Below are positions 37,213 to 46,979 of a stretch of DNA of 64,000 nucleotides, piece by piece. The notes below the pieces were generated by a model that had not been told where the DNA came from, did not search any database, and saw only the letters and a program-made list of their open reading frames with translations. The stretch is from Vibrio lentus (lineage in GTDB: Bacteria; Pseudomonadota; Gammaproteobacteria; Enterobacterales; Vibrionaceae), in NCBI RefSeq assembly GCF_030409755.1, contig NZ_JAUFQE010000002.1, forward strand, positions 1,488,001 through 1,552,000. The letters run 5' to 3'. Position numbers and translations under genes: made by a program. Every line of letters starts with the position of its first letter. Position 1 is the stretch's first letter.

Positions 37213-37225
37213 ATGTATTATTTAA
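37213..37225. promoter_or_regulatory. Shared promoter motif before FCD regulator 2
   Basis: ATGTATTATTTAA, centred 35 bp before the start codon; same string as before regulator 1. Confidence 0.35.
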
Positions 37226-37449
37226 GGATCACTATAACAGTATTTCAACCTACAGCCAATTGAGTAAAATCAAAACGAATCACAGCTTATTAATTTGCTC
37301 GCCTAATCAATCACTTAGAAAGTATCTAACTCTACTCTGCTAGAAACATTATGTTACACCATTCATAAATCCGTCATCAAAAAGCATCGGTTCTGTCATC
37401 CTCGATTCCTATACTTCCTTCCAACAAATCACTCTATTGGACTGACATA

Positions 37450-38406
37450 ATGAAACCGACAAAAACAAATCTCACGCTTAGAAGCGCGATTACTGCTGCG
37501 CTGATTTTTTCTGGTTCTGCATTAGCGATGGATACGCGATACGAGGACCGCTCTGGTAACTTGGTCGCAGATGTACCCCAAGATGAATCACAATGGGTGG
37601 ATCCAAACACGCTAATTTTTGCTTACACGCCAGTTGAAGACCCAGCAGTATACGCTGATGTGTGGAGCGAGTTTTTGAGCCACCTTGAAAAAACAACGGA
37701 AAAAACGGTTCGTTTCTTCCCTGTTCAAAATAACGCAGCTCAAATTGAAGCAATGCGTTCAGGTCGTCTACATATCGCAGGTTTCAACACAGGTTCAACG
37801 CCGCTAGCCGTTAACTGTGCTGGCTTTGCTCCATTCACAATGATGGCGGCTGAAGATGGCTCTTTCGGTTACGAAATGGAAATCATCACACACCCAGGTT
37901 CGGGCATCGAAAAGGTTGAAGACCTAAAAGGCAAAAACCTAGCATTCACATCGCAAACGTCAAACTCTGGTTTCAAAGCCCCTTCTGCGATTCTGGATGC
38001 TGAATACCAGCTTCAACCTGAGCGTGATTTCAAACCGGCTTTCTCTGGTGCCCATGACAACTCAATTTTGGGTGTGGCACACAAAGATTACGACGCAGCA
38101 GCCGTCGCTAACTCAGTATTGAACCGTATGCTTTCACGTGAAGTTGTGAAAGAAGGTCAAATCAAGAGCATCTACAAGTCACAAACCTTCCCAACAACGG
38201 CTTACGGCACAGCGCACAACCTAACGCCAGAGCTTCAAGAGAAGATTCAAAAGGCCTTCTTCACTTTCGACTGGGAAGGCACGAAGCTTCAGGAAGAATT
38301 TGAGCGTAACGGTGAAGCGAAGTTTGTTCCGATCACTTACCAAGAGCACTGGGAAGTGATCCGCACTATCGATACAGCTAATAAAGTGTCTTACACGTGT
38401 AGCTAA
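37450..38406 (+). CDS. phnD: Phosphonate/phosphite-type ABC transporter binding protein
   Basis: A 318-residue protein. Signal peptide residues 1-26 (SGSALA|MD). The body matches PhnD-type periplasmic binding proteins: LIFAYTPVEDPAVYADVWSE, NNAAQIEAMRSGRLHIAGFNTG, LAFTSQTSNSGFKAPSAIL with the Ser/Thr cluster that contacts the phosphorus oxyanion. The ligand could be phosphonate, phosphite or phosphate. First gene of a four-gene operon. Confidence 0.88.
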   Translation: MKPTKTNLTLRSAITAALIFSGSALAMDTRYEDRSGNLVADVPQDESQWVDPNTLIFAYTPVEDPAVYADVWSEFLSHLEKTTEKTVRFFPVQNNAAQIEAMRSGRLHIAGFNTGSTPLAVNCAGFAPFTMMAAEDGSFGYEMEIITHPGSGIEKVEDLKGKNLAFTSQTSNSGFKAPSAILDAEYQLQPERDFKPAFSGAHDNSILGVAHKDYDAAAVANSVLNRMLSREVVKEGQIKSIYKSQTFPTTAYGTAHNLTPELQEKIQKAFFTFDWEGTKLQEEFERNGEAKFVPITYQEHWEVIRTIDTANKVSYTCS

Positions 38407-38548
38407 GTTCAACCGAACTAAAAAGCCAATCACACATTGATAAAACTAACTGCGGGCTTACGTGCCTGCAGTTATTCATCACTCTTTCGGTTTACTTTCC
38501 ATGCCTGTCTCAGGCGAACTCTTAGTACACCGCTCTTATAGGAATTCT

Positions 38549-39367
38549 ATGTCTACTCTTACCCTTAAAGGGCTTACCAAGCACTACTCCAGTTCTGATA
38601 AAGCCCTGACCAACGTTAGCTTATCGGTGAATGCCGGCGAAGTCGTTGGATTGATTGGCCCATCTGGTGCGGGTAAATCAACGCTGATTCGCTGTATTAA
38701 CCGACTAACCGAGCCCACCAGCGGCGAAGTTATCTTCTCCAACACCAACCTTGAGACACTGTCTAAGCGACAACTAAGACATTCACGACGTGAAATTGGG
38801 ATGATTTTCCAAGAGTACGCATTGATTGAACGCTTAACGGTGATGGAAAACGTACTATCTGGGCGTTTGGGATACGTAAACTTCTGGCAAAGTTTTACTC
38901 GTCGCTTCCCAGAGTCGGATATCCAAGCCGCTTATGCCCTACTTGACCGTGTTGGCTTATTAGAGCACGCCAATAAAAGAGCCGACGCCCTATCAGGTGG
39001 CCAGCGTCAACGTGTTGGTATTGCACGCGCACTCGCTCAGAAACCAAAATTACTGTTGATTGATGAGCCAACAGCAGCACTTGACCCACGTACGGCTCGC
39101 CAAATCATGCGATTGATCAGCGAGATTTGTTCAGAGCAACAACTCCCTGCCATCATCAATATTCACGATGTTCAGTTAGCTAAACAGTTTGTCGACCGTG
39201 TTGTCGGCCTAAATGCTGGCTGTGTAGTATTTGATGACAAACCAACCTTGCTCACCGAAGACGTACTCACACAGATCTACGGTGAAGAAGATTGGAGCCA
39301 GCAAGCAGAAGAAGAGGAAGATGAACTCATCATCATGAACCCTCGCTTGTCTGAGGCAACAATATGA
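38549..39367 (+). CDS. phnC: Phosphonate-type ABC transporter ATPase
   Basis: About 272 residues. Walker [10 protein letters not shown], signature LSGGQRQR, Walker [13 protein letters not shown], and the late His (NIHDVQLA). Start ATG at 38549 with TAGGAA upstream; an earlier in-frame start at 38462 has no ribosome-binding site. An acidic C-terminal tail (QAEEEEDE) is unusual. The stop overlaps the next start by four bases (ATGA), showing coupled translation. Confidence 0.92.
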   Translation: MSTLTLKGLTKHYSSSDKALTNVSLSVNAGEVVGLIGPSGAGKSTLIRCINRLTEPTSGEVIFSNTNLETLSKRQLRHSRREIGMIFQEYALIERLTVMENVLSGRLGYVNFWQSFTRRFPESDIQAAYALLDRVGLLEHANKRADALSGGQRQRVGIARALAQKPKLLLIDEPTAALDPRTARQIMRLISEICSEQQLPAIINIHDVQLAKQFVDRVVGLNAGCVVFDDKPTLLTEDVLTQIYGEEDWSQQAEEEEDELIIMNPRLSEATI

Positions 39368-40218
39368 CTCAGCCATATCCAAATCAAGCTCAGCAACATT
39401 TGAAGTCAGCACAACAGAATCCCAAACAATACCCGACACAGTGGACAAAGCCGCCACTGATATCCAACTCATGGTTGCGTTGGAGTTTGATCATCATCGT
39501 CGCGGTGTACTTATACCTTGCGACTCAATCGGTACACGTAAACTGGGCTCGAATCTACGAAGGCAGCGAGCGCGGCTGGCAGTTCATTTTAGCTTTCATG
39601 AACCCAGACTTTGGCGGACGTTGGAACAACATCTCACAAGGTTTGATTGAGAGCTTAACCATGACGCTCACATCAACCGTGGCAGGTGTCATTCTTTCAA
39701 TCCCATTCGGATTAGGCGCAGCCAAAAACCTTGCCCCTACTCCCGTTTATCTATTCTGCCGTGCGTTTATTTCGATCGCTCGTAGCTTACAGGAGATCAT
39801 CGTTGCGATTCTGTGTGTGGCTCTGTTTGGCTTTGGTACGTTTGCGGGGTTTGTCACGCTGACATTTGCAACCATCGGCTTTCTCGCGAAACTGTTTGCC
39901 GATGAGATTGAAGCCATTGACCCTGCACCACTCACCGCAATGCGCGCAACTGGCGCAAGTTGGTTGCAACAGGTGAATTACGCGATTCAAGCGCAGGTTA
40001 TGCCGCGCTTTATCGGCCTTTCGATGTACCGACTCGACATCAACTTTCGTGAGTCTGCCGTAATTGGCATTGTTGGCGCAGGTGGTATTGGCGCAACATT
40101 GAATACAGCAATGGACCGCTACGAATACAGCGCCGCAGCCGCTATTCTATTGATTATTATCGTAATCGTGATGCTGTGTGAATACCTATCGACCATCATC
40201 CGCAAGCATGTGCAGTAA
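39364..40218 (+). CDS. phnE: Phosphonate-type ABC transporter permease 1
   Basis: A 284-residue protein. About six membrane segments, with a polar N-terminal 35 residues rich in Gln. The EAA-like loop [20 protein letters not shown] and the [15 protein letters not shown] stretch are typical of PhnE. It pairs with the second permease gene 10 bp downstream. Confidence 0.9.
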   Translation: MTQPYPNQAQQHLKSAQQNPKQYPTQWTKPPLISNSWLRWSLIIIVAVYLYLATQSVHVNWARIYEGSERGWQFILAFMNPDFGGRWNNISQGLIESLTMTLTSTVAGVILSIPFGLGAAKNLAPTPVYLFCRAFISIARSLQEIIVAILCVALFGFGTFAGFVTLTFATIGFLAKLFADEIEAIDPAPLTAMRATGASWLQQVNYAIQAQVMPRFIGLSMYRLDINFRESAVIGIVGAGGIGATLNTAMDRYEYSAAAAILLIIIVIVMLCEYLSTIIRKHVQ

Positions 40219-40228
40219 GGAACGACTA

Positions 40229-41059
40229 ATGAGCACGCTAAATGACACACCTTCAAGCGCCATGAATCGTACCCGATGGCAGCGTTACGACAGTAAACAG
40301 AGCCTAATGCTCTGGATTGGCTGGCTTTGCTTTGTCGCTTTGACCGTTTTTGCCTGGCAAGTCATGAACAAGGATACGATTTGGTACTTTGTGACGGACT
40401 CACCGAATCAACTTGCTGATATATCTTCACGTATGTGGCCGCCGAGATGGAGCTACTTAGAGTCTCTGTGGAGTCCGTTGTGGGACACGATCAACATAGC
40501 GACACTTGGCACATTGTTGGGGATCGTATTGGCGTTTCCGGTTGCGTTCTTAGCGGCACGTAACACGACACCAAGCATGACGTTTATCAGACCTATTGCG
40601 CTGTTCATCATCGCGGCAAGTCGTTCAATTAACTCGTTAATTTGGGCTCTGCTATTAGTGGCGATCATCGGCCCAGGTTTGTTGGCAGGTATTATCGCCA
40701 TTGCCCTACGCTCGATTGGTTTCGTGGCTAAGTTGATGTACGAAGCAATTGAAGAAGTGAACGCAACACAAATGTCGGCGATTCAATCGACAGGTGCATC
40801 TCCGCTGCAAGTGTTGAATTACGGCATCCTTCCTCAAGTGATGCCAAGTTTCATTGGCACGAGCCTGTTCCGTTGGGACATCAACATTCGTGAATCTACA
40901 GTATTAGGCTTGGTCGGTGCAGGCGGTATCGGTTTGAAACTGCAAGAGTCGATGGCGATGCTGGCATGGCCTCAAGTGACTGTGATTTTCTGTGCGATTC
41001 TCGTAACGGTTATCTTCTCTGAATGGTTGGCTGCCAAAGCTCGGAAAGCCCTTATCTAA
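40229..41059 (+). CDS. phnE: Phosphonate-type ABC transporter permease 2
   Basis: About 276 residues with six membrane segments, the EAA-like IQSTGASPLQVLNYGILPQV and VLGLVGAGGIGLKLQ. Start ATG at 40229 with AAGG eight bases before; an earlier in-frame start at 40178 lies inside the first permease gene. Two different permeases suggest a heterodimeric channel. A terminator follows at 41105. Confidence 0.9.
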   Translation: MSTLNDTPSSAMNRTRWQRYDSKQSLMLWIGWLCFVALTVFAWQVMNKDTIWYFVTDSPNQLADISSRMWPPRWSYLESLWSPLWDTINIATLGTLLGIVLAFPVAFLAARNTTPSMTFIRPIALFIIAASRSINSLIWALLLVAIIGPGLLAGIIAIALRSIGFVAKLMYEAIEEVNATQMSAIQSTGASPLQVLNYGILPQVMPSFIGTSLFRWDINIRESTVLGLVGAGGIGLKLQESMAMLAWPQVTVIFCAILVTVIFSEWLAAKARKALI

Positions 41060-41104
41060 ATAATAAAACAACGTCAAATAGACGGTTCGCTAGTCAATAA
41101 GATC

Positions 41105-41131
41105 AAAGCCTACTCATTGAGTAGGCTTTTT
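41105..41131 (+). terminator. Intrinsic terminator of the phn operon
   Basis: AAAGCCTACTC (41105-41115) pairs with GAGTAGGCTTT (41119-41129), then T. Confidence 0.85.
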
Positions 41132-41162
41132 GTCTTTTGAGGTGTTACGGACAAACCATCGC

Positions 41163-41987
41163 TTAGAACCGCACTTCATTGACGACAGTCCCTACTCCTT
41201 CTATGCTGACACTCACTTGGTCTTTATCGGATAAAGCAAACGTTCTGCCCGGTGTTCCCATAAAAATTAGGTCGCCCGGTTTGAGGGTAAAATAATGGCT
41301 CAAATAGCTGACGACTTTTCGAGGCTTGTGAATCATGAACGAGGTATTTTCTTGCTGCACAACCTCACCGTTGACACGAGTGGTCAGTTGTACCTTGTTA
41401 TAATCGACACCACGAACAATCGTATTACCAATTGGGCCAAAGCCGTCGGATGCTTTCGCTCGTAGCCATTGTAAATCCGTGCCTTGCCAACTTCTTTCTG
41501 TAATATCGTTACCCACAGTGACACCAAAGATCGCTTGTTCCGCTTCTTCTTCACTGGCTCGGCTCAACTCTTTACCAATCACAACCACCAGCTCTCCTTC
41601 AAAGTGCACGTTCTTCGCTTTCGGTGGCACTTGAATCACTTCACCTGTAAGAATTAAAGAAGAAGGGAGTTTAAGAAACATAGGGGGTGGCGCATCTGCA
41701 GGTGATGCTAAGTGGCTGGCGAAGTTCATCCCTACCGCAAACACCTTTTCAGGCTTCGTAGGCAATAATACTTCGACTGACTCAAGAGGAATCGAGGTTT
41801 TCGCGACTGAATACTCACTGAAGATATCGCCACTGATTGGCAACACATCGCCTTTATCTAACTTCCCATAACTGATTTTATCTTGATATTGATAGCGCAC
41901 GAATTCCTCGGTGCTGCCCTTAACTGCGGTTTCCGCATTGACATAAGCAACGCTTGAAATCATCAATATCGCCATTAATCCCTTCAT
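41163..41987 (-). CDS. Exported fumarylacetoacetate-hydrolase-fold protein
   Basis: A 274-residue protein. Residues 1-18 (MKGLMAILMISSVAYVNA) look like a Sec signal peptide. The rest is an FAH domain: FAVGMNFASHLA, the metal site HFEGELVVVIGKE with a later NDITERSWQ, and GDLIFMGTPGRTFALS. FAH-fold enzymes act on C-C bonds of beta-keto or enol acids and are normally cytoplasmic, so the signal peptide is unusual. Substrate unknown; an unsaturated uronate derivative is a possible guess from context only. ATG with AGGGA upstream. Monocistronic, convergent with the phn operon. Confidence 0.8.
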   Translation of the reverse strand: MKGLMAILMISSVAYVNAETAVKGSTEEFVRYQYQDKISYGKLDKGDVLPISGDIFSEYSVAKTSIPLESVEVLLPTKPEKVFAVGMNFASHLASPADAPPPMFLKLPSSLILTGEVIQVPPKAKNVHFEGELVVVIGKELSRASEEEAEQAIFGVTVGNDITERSWQGTDLQWLRAKASDGFGPIGNTIVRGVDYNKVQLTTRVNGEVVQQENTSFMIHKPRKVVSYLSHYFTLKPGDLIFMGTPGRTFALSDKDQVSVSIEGVGTVVNEVRF

Positions 41988-42340
41988 GCTTGATTCCCTT
42001 GTCGATTAATCTCCAATCTAACTCTAGTCCACTATGGTTACCTTCGACTTATTCTAGTTATTTTCGGCTCACTCTTGTTATCTTCGAGCAACTCTAATTA
42101 CCCACGGTCAATTCCAGTACGCGTGAAAGAATAACTCTCAAATCGCAGACATAAAAAAACCGAGCAACTCGCAACGAGTTACTCGGTTTGACTTATTTCC
42201 GATATTCTTTGTCATCGACTTTAGTTTCGTTCAGTTACTTAGATGCGAACCCCCTTACAACCGAACATGACATGGCGCTTCGTTCCCGCAAAGCACCACA
42301 TCAGCACACACCATCGTTAAATGGTAGGTGTGTTGATCAT
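41988..42340. other. Intergenic region after the PL17 operon
   Basis: It holds the PL17 operon terminator (42157-42189). A loose, imperfect run of TTCGG/CTCTAATTA-like words at 42030-42115 may be decayed repeats. No gene or operator seen. Confidence 0.4.
42153..42189 (-). terminator. Intrinsic terminator of the PL17 operon
   Basis: AAACCGAG and AACTCG (42157-42171) pair with CGAGTT and CTCGGTTT (42175-42189); seven T follow on the minus strand. Confidence 0.8.
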
Positions 42341-44509
42341 TTACAGTTGAGCAAATGATCCTTCCCACGAGTATGTCTCACCAGCAAACTCAACAGTGTG
42401 AGTTGCTTGCTGCTTATCTTCAGCTTGGTTTGAAATACCGTAGTGGTAAGTGTTGCCAGATGTCGTTTGAATGCGCACAACAGTCCCGACACTGTTATGG
42501 CCAACAACAGACACTGATTTAACCAGACCACGAGCGCCTACAGAGGCTTCGATAGACTCGTTAAAGTAACCGTGTGTTTCCAATACAGAAGCAAACACAT
42601 GGTTTTGACCAGACTGACGTAAGATGAACGCAGGCTCACTCTTAAGGTTGAAGTCTGGATCGTTAGCACCAGTGCGAGCAAAGATAACTTCGCTGCCCGC
42701 ACTCGCGCTGGTTACTAGGCTGTAGTAGCTGCTGTCATGTAGCCAGCTTACTAGAGAACCTTCTTCGTTCACTTTGCCTGAAGCAACGTTCCATAAATGT
42801 TGGTAACCGTTGTCTTCACCTAATGGCTTAAGCGTTTTTTCCATGTTGTAATCGAAGTCAGTACGGATGATTTGGCCCGAGTGGTGAACTGGTAAGTCGT
42901 ACTGGTGCTCAGCGTCAGCTTCGATGCGGTAAACATCAATCACTAGCGGCTTTTCGAACTCAGGAAGGTCAGCAAGAATTACGCTGCGCTGCATGTCTAC
43001 GCCAGTGTAGTACTCAGAAATCGTGCCGCTCATTCCTTGTAGAGACTGGTCGTCTGCTACGAAGAAGTGCTTCTGACCAAACTTAGACTCAGCCAATGCT
43101 GTGTTGAAGTTGTTCTGCGTTTTCTGATCAACCGTTACTGTGTTGTGAGCAACCGTCTGCTTACAGTAAGACTTGTTCTCTGGGATGTAACGGCCGCCAA
43201 ACTTAGGCTCAACGTTTACCCAACGACCAAAGCCGTAATCGTGCAGCACTTCGTGGCCACGGTTGAATACGCTTAGATGCAGGCCGTCGTAGTGACCGTG
43301 GTCTAGTGCTGAGTGGTACTGATGATCAGAACCGTGTTGACCAAACCAGATCAACGCCATGGTATCTGCGGTTTTAGGGTCGTCGTCTTGCTCATCACGG
43401 TGACGCAGGATGCTTACGCCGCCTTTTTCGCCTTCAGGGCCGTCCGTTACAAACAGGCTACCCCAGTTGAATGCTTTGATGTCGTCTGCTGCATCAACCG
43501 CGTCAGACAGTGTTTTACCAGAAGCATGAACCCAAACGTCTTGTTGGTGATCAGCCATACCAAGCAGAGTTTCAGTCTGCTCGTAACGGTGGTAACACAC
43601 AGACGTCGCCATGATCACGCCTTCATCGTTGATAGAAATCGTCTTCGATGAATCATTTAGAGCTGGCAATGTGCCGTCTGGGAATGCAGTTTTGAATACA
43701 GAGTAAGACGTTGTCTTGATCACTGAATCGTTAAATTCGTAAATACCGATTTCTGGTTGACGACGTTCAATCGCTTCTGCGAAAAGGTAGATTGGACGTA
43801 GAGAGAAACGGTGGTAGTAAGGACCTTCCATGTAGTAGCCGTCTGGCGAGAACAGTTGGTCAAGTTGCGCTAAGAAACCGCCGCTTACTTTGTCCAATTT
43901 CAGGCCGTAAAGTGCTTTATCTACAGATTCTTGATCGTTGATCGCGTAACCACAGATACCTACCGCAGCCACTGCCCATAAGCCGTGGTTGTGTACGATA
44001 TCGAAGTCGTGTGCGTAAGTAACAACGAACATTTCGATCATTTGCTTAAGAAGATCGTCTTCGATAAGGCGCTTCTGCTCTTCAGAGATAGTGTGGTAAA
44101 TGCAGCTGTACGCACAAGAAGCGTAAAGCATCCACATGTTCTCGTTCAACGTTTGGTGGAACAGCTTACCCGGAGGGTTAGTGTCACGGCTTACGTTGCT
44201 TTCCAATGTTGGGTATACCGTCGCGTACGCTGTTAGCATATCAACGATGTAATCACGGTACTTTGTTTCCTCAGTGATAAGGAACAAACGACCCGCTAGA
44301 TCCATATGGATGTAATTTTGCTTGTGACGGTTGTGTTCGTAACCGCCGCCTTCACCGTGACCTGGTACTTCAATGCCAACTTCAGCCATGTAAGCGTCAG
44401 TTTGTTTAATGTCACGAGTTAGTGCGTTACCTAAAAGGCTATCCTTGCCAAGTTCTTTACGAAGCTCTGCTGCTTCATCAAAGTTAAGTAAAAGTGGTTG
44501 ATAGCTCAT
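42341..44509 (-). CDS. PL17-family oligoalginate lyase, copy 1
   Basis: A 722-residue protein without signal peptide. N-terminal alpha/alpha toroid with HNHGLWAVAAVG (about residue 168, the Asn-His pair) and MEGPYYHR (about residue 227, catalytic Tyr), then a heparinase II/III-like beta-sandwich with ALDHGHYDGLHLS. It removes unsaturated monouronate from oligoalginate ends. It corresponds to OalB or OalC of V. splendidus; I cannot tell which. It starts two bases after the stop codon of the second PL17 gene, so both are one operon. Confidence 0.9.
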   Translation of the reverse strand: MSYQPLLLNFDEAAELRKELGKDSLLGNALTRDIKQTDAYMAEVGIEVPGHGEGGGYEHNRHKQNYIHMDLAGRLFLITEETKYRDYIVDMLTAYATVYPTLESNVSRDTNPPGKLFHQTLNENMWMLYASCAYSCIYHTISEEQKRLIEDDLLKQMIEMFVVTYAHDFDIVHNHGLWAVAAVGICGYAINDQESVDKALYGLKLDKVSGGFLAQLDQLFSPDGYYMEGPYYHRFSLRPIYLFAEAIERRQPEIGIYEFNDSVIKTTSYSVFKTAFPDGTLPALNDSSKTISINDEGVIMATSVCYHRYEQTETLLGMADHQQDVWVHASGKTLSDAVDAADDIKAFNWGSLFVTDGPEGEKGGVSILRHRDEQDDDPKTADTMALIWFGQHGSDHQYHSALDHGHYDGLHLSVFNRGHEVLHDYGFGRWVNVEPKFGGRYIPENKSYCKQTVAHNTVTVDQKTQNNFNTALAESKFGQKHFFVADDQSLQGMSGTISEYYTGVDMQRSVILADLPEFEKPLVIDVYRIEADAEHQYDLPVHHSGQIIRTDFDYNMEKTLKPLGEDNGYQHLWNVASGKVNEEGSLVSWLHDSSYYSLVTSASAGSEVIFARTGANDPDFNLKSEPAFILRQSGQNHVFASVLETHGYFNESIEASVGARGLVKSVSVVGHNSVGTVVRIQTTSGNTYHYGISNQAEDKQQATHTVEFAGETYSWEGSFAQL

Positions 44510-44511
44510 TA

Positions 44512-46722
44512 TTATTTCCCCTGCTCTGCAGTGCTAAGTTCTTCTAAATTCGTTTTTTGTAACGTTGTCTCTACTGAGTAGAAGCCTGTCCAGCTGTATA
44601 CTTTGCCGTTCAGTTCTACTTTGTGTTCAGTGCTGTCAGTCGCGCCAAGTTGGTTGCTGATCATCACTGTCACGTTTGATTTCTCTGTCGTAATTTCTAC
44701 TACTGAACCGATATTGGTGTGAGCCACTACTTTGATGTCTTTCACAACACCACGTGCGCTTACAGATTGCTCGAATTCTTCGTTGAAGTAACCATGCGTT
44801 TCAACAACAGAAGCAAACAGTGTGGTTTCGCCTTTGCTGCGTAGAATGAATGCAGGCTCTGAACGTAGGTTGAAGCTTGGGTCGTTAGCACCAGTGCGAG
44901 TAAAGATCACTTCAGCATTGTCGTTAGAGGTTGCGCCTAGCCAAGTGTAGTAAGTGTTGTTTTGTAGCCAGCTTACAAGTGCTGTGCCCTTCACTTCACC
45001 GCTTGCCACGTTCCATAGGTGTTGGTAACCGAAATGGTCACCTAGAGTGTTTAGCTCTTTGTTTGCTTGGTATTCAAAGTTAGTGCGAACAATCTGACCA
45101 GCATATTGGTGTGAGTAGTCGTATTGGTGTTCACCTTCACCGCATTTCTCTGAATCTAAGCGGTAAAGATCCAATAGTAGCGGAGATTCCAACTCTTCAA
45201 GATTTAGCATGAACACGCTGCGTTGCATGTCAAAACCTTGATAGTGATCATTAGCAAATGCACTCATACCGTTGATTTGCTCGTCTTCTACTTTGAAGAA
45301 GTGTGGTAAGCCGTGTACTGCATCCGCGCGCTCAACATCAAAGTTGTTCTGACATTTTTCATCAATCGTTACTGCGTTGTGAGCAATCGTTTGACGAGCG
45401 TAAGATTTGTTTTCATCTAGGTAGCGGCCGCCAAATTTTGGCTCCACGTTAACCCAACGACAGAAACCGTATTCACGTAGCACTTCTTGACCGCGGTTGA
45501 AGAAAGAAATACCCAGCGTATCGAAGTTGCCGTGACCCATGCCGTGTTGACCGTAGTTCATCACTAACTGAGAAACGTCGCCTTTCTTATCCTGCATACG
45601 GATAAAGCCTTGCGCACCGTTGTGACCTTCAGGGCCTTCGTTCAATTCAACACTTGGCCAGAAAGGCATGCCGATTTCTTGCTCAGCAGACGCCGCTTCA
45701 TAAGCTTTAGATAGCTCAAGGCCACATGGGTGCATCCAAACTGCGTCTTGAATCTTCGCCATACCAAGAATGTTTTGGTCTACGCCATTTTCAGAAGAGT
45801 AATGCTTGCTGTAAACGCTCACTGCAACCTGAACACCCATGTCTGTGATGCCCATGGTGCGAGATGCATCGTTCAGAGCTGGGAATTCGCCGTTCGGGTA
45901 CGCTGTCGCCAGCATCGCTTGTACCGTGTTACCAATCACGCCACCTTTGTAGTTGTAGATATCCACTTCAGGCATATGACGGTGAATAACTTCAGCGAAC
46001 ACACATGTAGGGCGAATCGCGTAACGGTGGTAGTAAGGACCTTCCATGTAGTAGCCAGAAGGTGCGAACAGTTGAGAGATTTGAGCTAAGAAGCCGCCAG
46101 TGTCGTTACGGTCAATGCCGTAGACTGACATTTCAAGGTACTCACGTTTGCCAAGAGCAAGACCACAGATACCCACAGCGGCTACGGCCCAAATACCGTG
46201 GTTGTGGATGCGGTCGAAGTCGTGTGCGTATTTAACTGTGAACATTTCTAGCATTGGTTCGAAAATACGCGACTCAATGTTGTCACGCTGCTCTTGTGTC
46301 AATGTTGAAGCAACACAAGAGTAAGCCAAGCTTGAGAACATTAACCAGCAGTGTTCGTTCAAGATTTGGTGGAACAAACGACCTGTAGGGTTAGTGTTTT
46401 TCTGTACGTGGAAATCAAACGTTAGGTATTTGTCTGCGTATTCTTCTAGTAGTTCTGTAACAAAGTCAGCGTACTTTTGCTCTTTAGTGATCAAGAACAT
46501 GCGACCAGCTAGATTCATGTACGTGTAATTTTGCTTATGGCGGTTATGTTCGTAACCCCCAGCTTCACCATGACCTGGGACATCAATAGGTAAACGCATG
46601 AATGCTTCTAGATCTTTCGCGTTCGCTGCAATGGTTTTGCCCATTAAGCTAGAACGGCCCACTTCAAGATGAAGCTGCTCGATTTCTGCTTCAGTCAACA
46701 ATACTGGTTTAGTCGTCATATT
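44512..46722 (-). CDS. PL17-family oligoalginate lyase, copy 2
   Basis: About 736 residues, cytoplasmic. Same layout as copy 1: HNHGIWAVAAVG, MEGPYYHR, then GHGNFDTLGIS where copy 1 has DHGHYDGLHLS. That change in the beta-sandwich motif (His to Asn, Tyr to Phe) is notable because this segment lines the PL17 active site; the two enzymes may differ in substrate block. First gene of the two-gene operon. The ATG at 46722 is chosen because the protein start (MTTKPVLLTEAEIEQLHLEV) aligns with copy 1; an earlier in-frame TTG at 46797 adds an unrelated extension. Confidence 0.9.
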   Translation of the reverse strand, partial: NMTTKPVLLTEAEIEQLHLEVGRSSLMGKTIAANAKDLEAFMRLPIDVPGHGEAGGYEHNRHKQNYTYMNLAGRMFLITKEQKYADFVTELLEEYADKYLTFDFHVQKNTNPTGRLFHQILNEHCWLMFSSLAYSCVASTLTQEQRDNIESRIFEPMLEMFTVKYAHDFDRIHNHGIWAVAAVGICGLALGKREYLEMSVYGIDRNDTGGFLAQISQLFAPSGYYMEGPYYHRYAIRPTCVFAEVIHRHMPEVDIYNYKGGVIGNTVQAMLATAYPNGEFPALNDASRTMGITDMGVQVAVSVYSKHYSSENGVDQNILGMAKIQDAVWMHPCGLELSKAYEAASAEQEIGMPFWPSVELNEGPEGHNGAQGFIRMQDKKGDVSQLVMNYGQHGMGHGNFDTLGISFFNRGQEVLREYGFCRWVNVEPKFGGRYLDENKSYARQTIAHNAVTIDEKCQNNFDVERADAVHGLPHFFKVEDEQINGMSAFANDHYQGFDMQRSVFMLNLEELESPLLLDLYRLDSEKCGEGEHQYDYSHQYAGQIVRTNFEYQANKELNTLGDHFGYQHLWNVASGEVKGTALVSWLQNNTYYTWLGATSNDNAEVIFTRTGANDPSFNLRSEPAFILRSKGETTLFASVVETHGYFNEEFEQSVSARGVVKDIKVVAHTNIGSVVEITTEKSNVTVMISNQLGATDSTEHKVELNGKVYSWTGFYSVETTLQKTNLEELSTAEQGK

Positions 46723-46786
46723 CTTTGTCACCCTCAATAAAGAGTTTATCTGCTTAAACTTTGATTTAATTTTCAAACCCCACATA

Positions 46787-46797
46787 AAGTAATACAA
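46787..46797. promoter_or_regulatory. Operator-like site before the PL17 operon
   Basis: AAGTAATACAA, two mismatches from TTGTANTACAA, centred 70 bp before the start codon. Confidence 0.45.
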
Positions 46798-46938
46798 TAT
46801 TAGCTTTAATTATACCTATTCGTCGCCAAATGATGAGTAGAGTCACACAATTACCCATAAGTCATTGATGTAGCTGACTAATGGTAAATGTCAGCCATTT
46901 ATTAAGTTGTTGATTTATTTACGCTATATAAAGTATCG

Positions 46939-46954
46939 CTTGATCAATATCACA
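46939..46954. promoter_or_regulatory. Possible CRP site
   Basis: CTTGATCAATATCACA resembles the CRP consensus TGTGA-N6-TCACA (9 of 10 informative bases). It is placed between the two divergent catabolic operons. By eye only. Confidence 0.35.
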
Positions 46955-46968
46955 CAATTTTAGATATA

Positions 46969-46979
46969 TTGTATTACAA
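46969..46979. promoter_or_regulatory. Perfect operator before kdgF
   Basis: TTGTATTACAA, centred about 78 bp before the kdgF start codon. Confidence 0.7.

Noticed and set aside
43313..43651. Plus-strand frames of 60-120 codons inside the PL17 genes, including 45730-46089
   Set aside because: They are antisense shadows of well-supported lyase genes.
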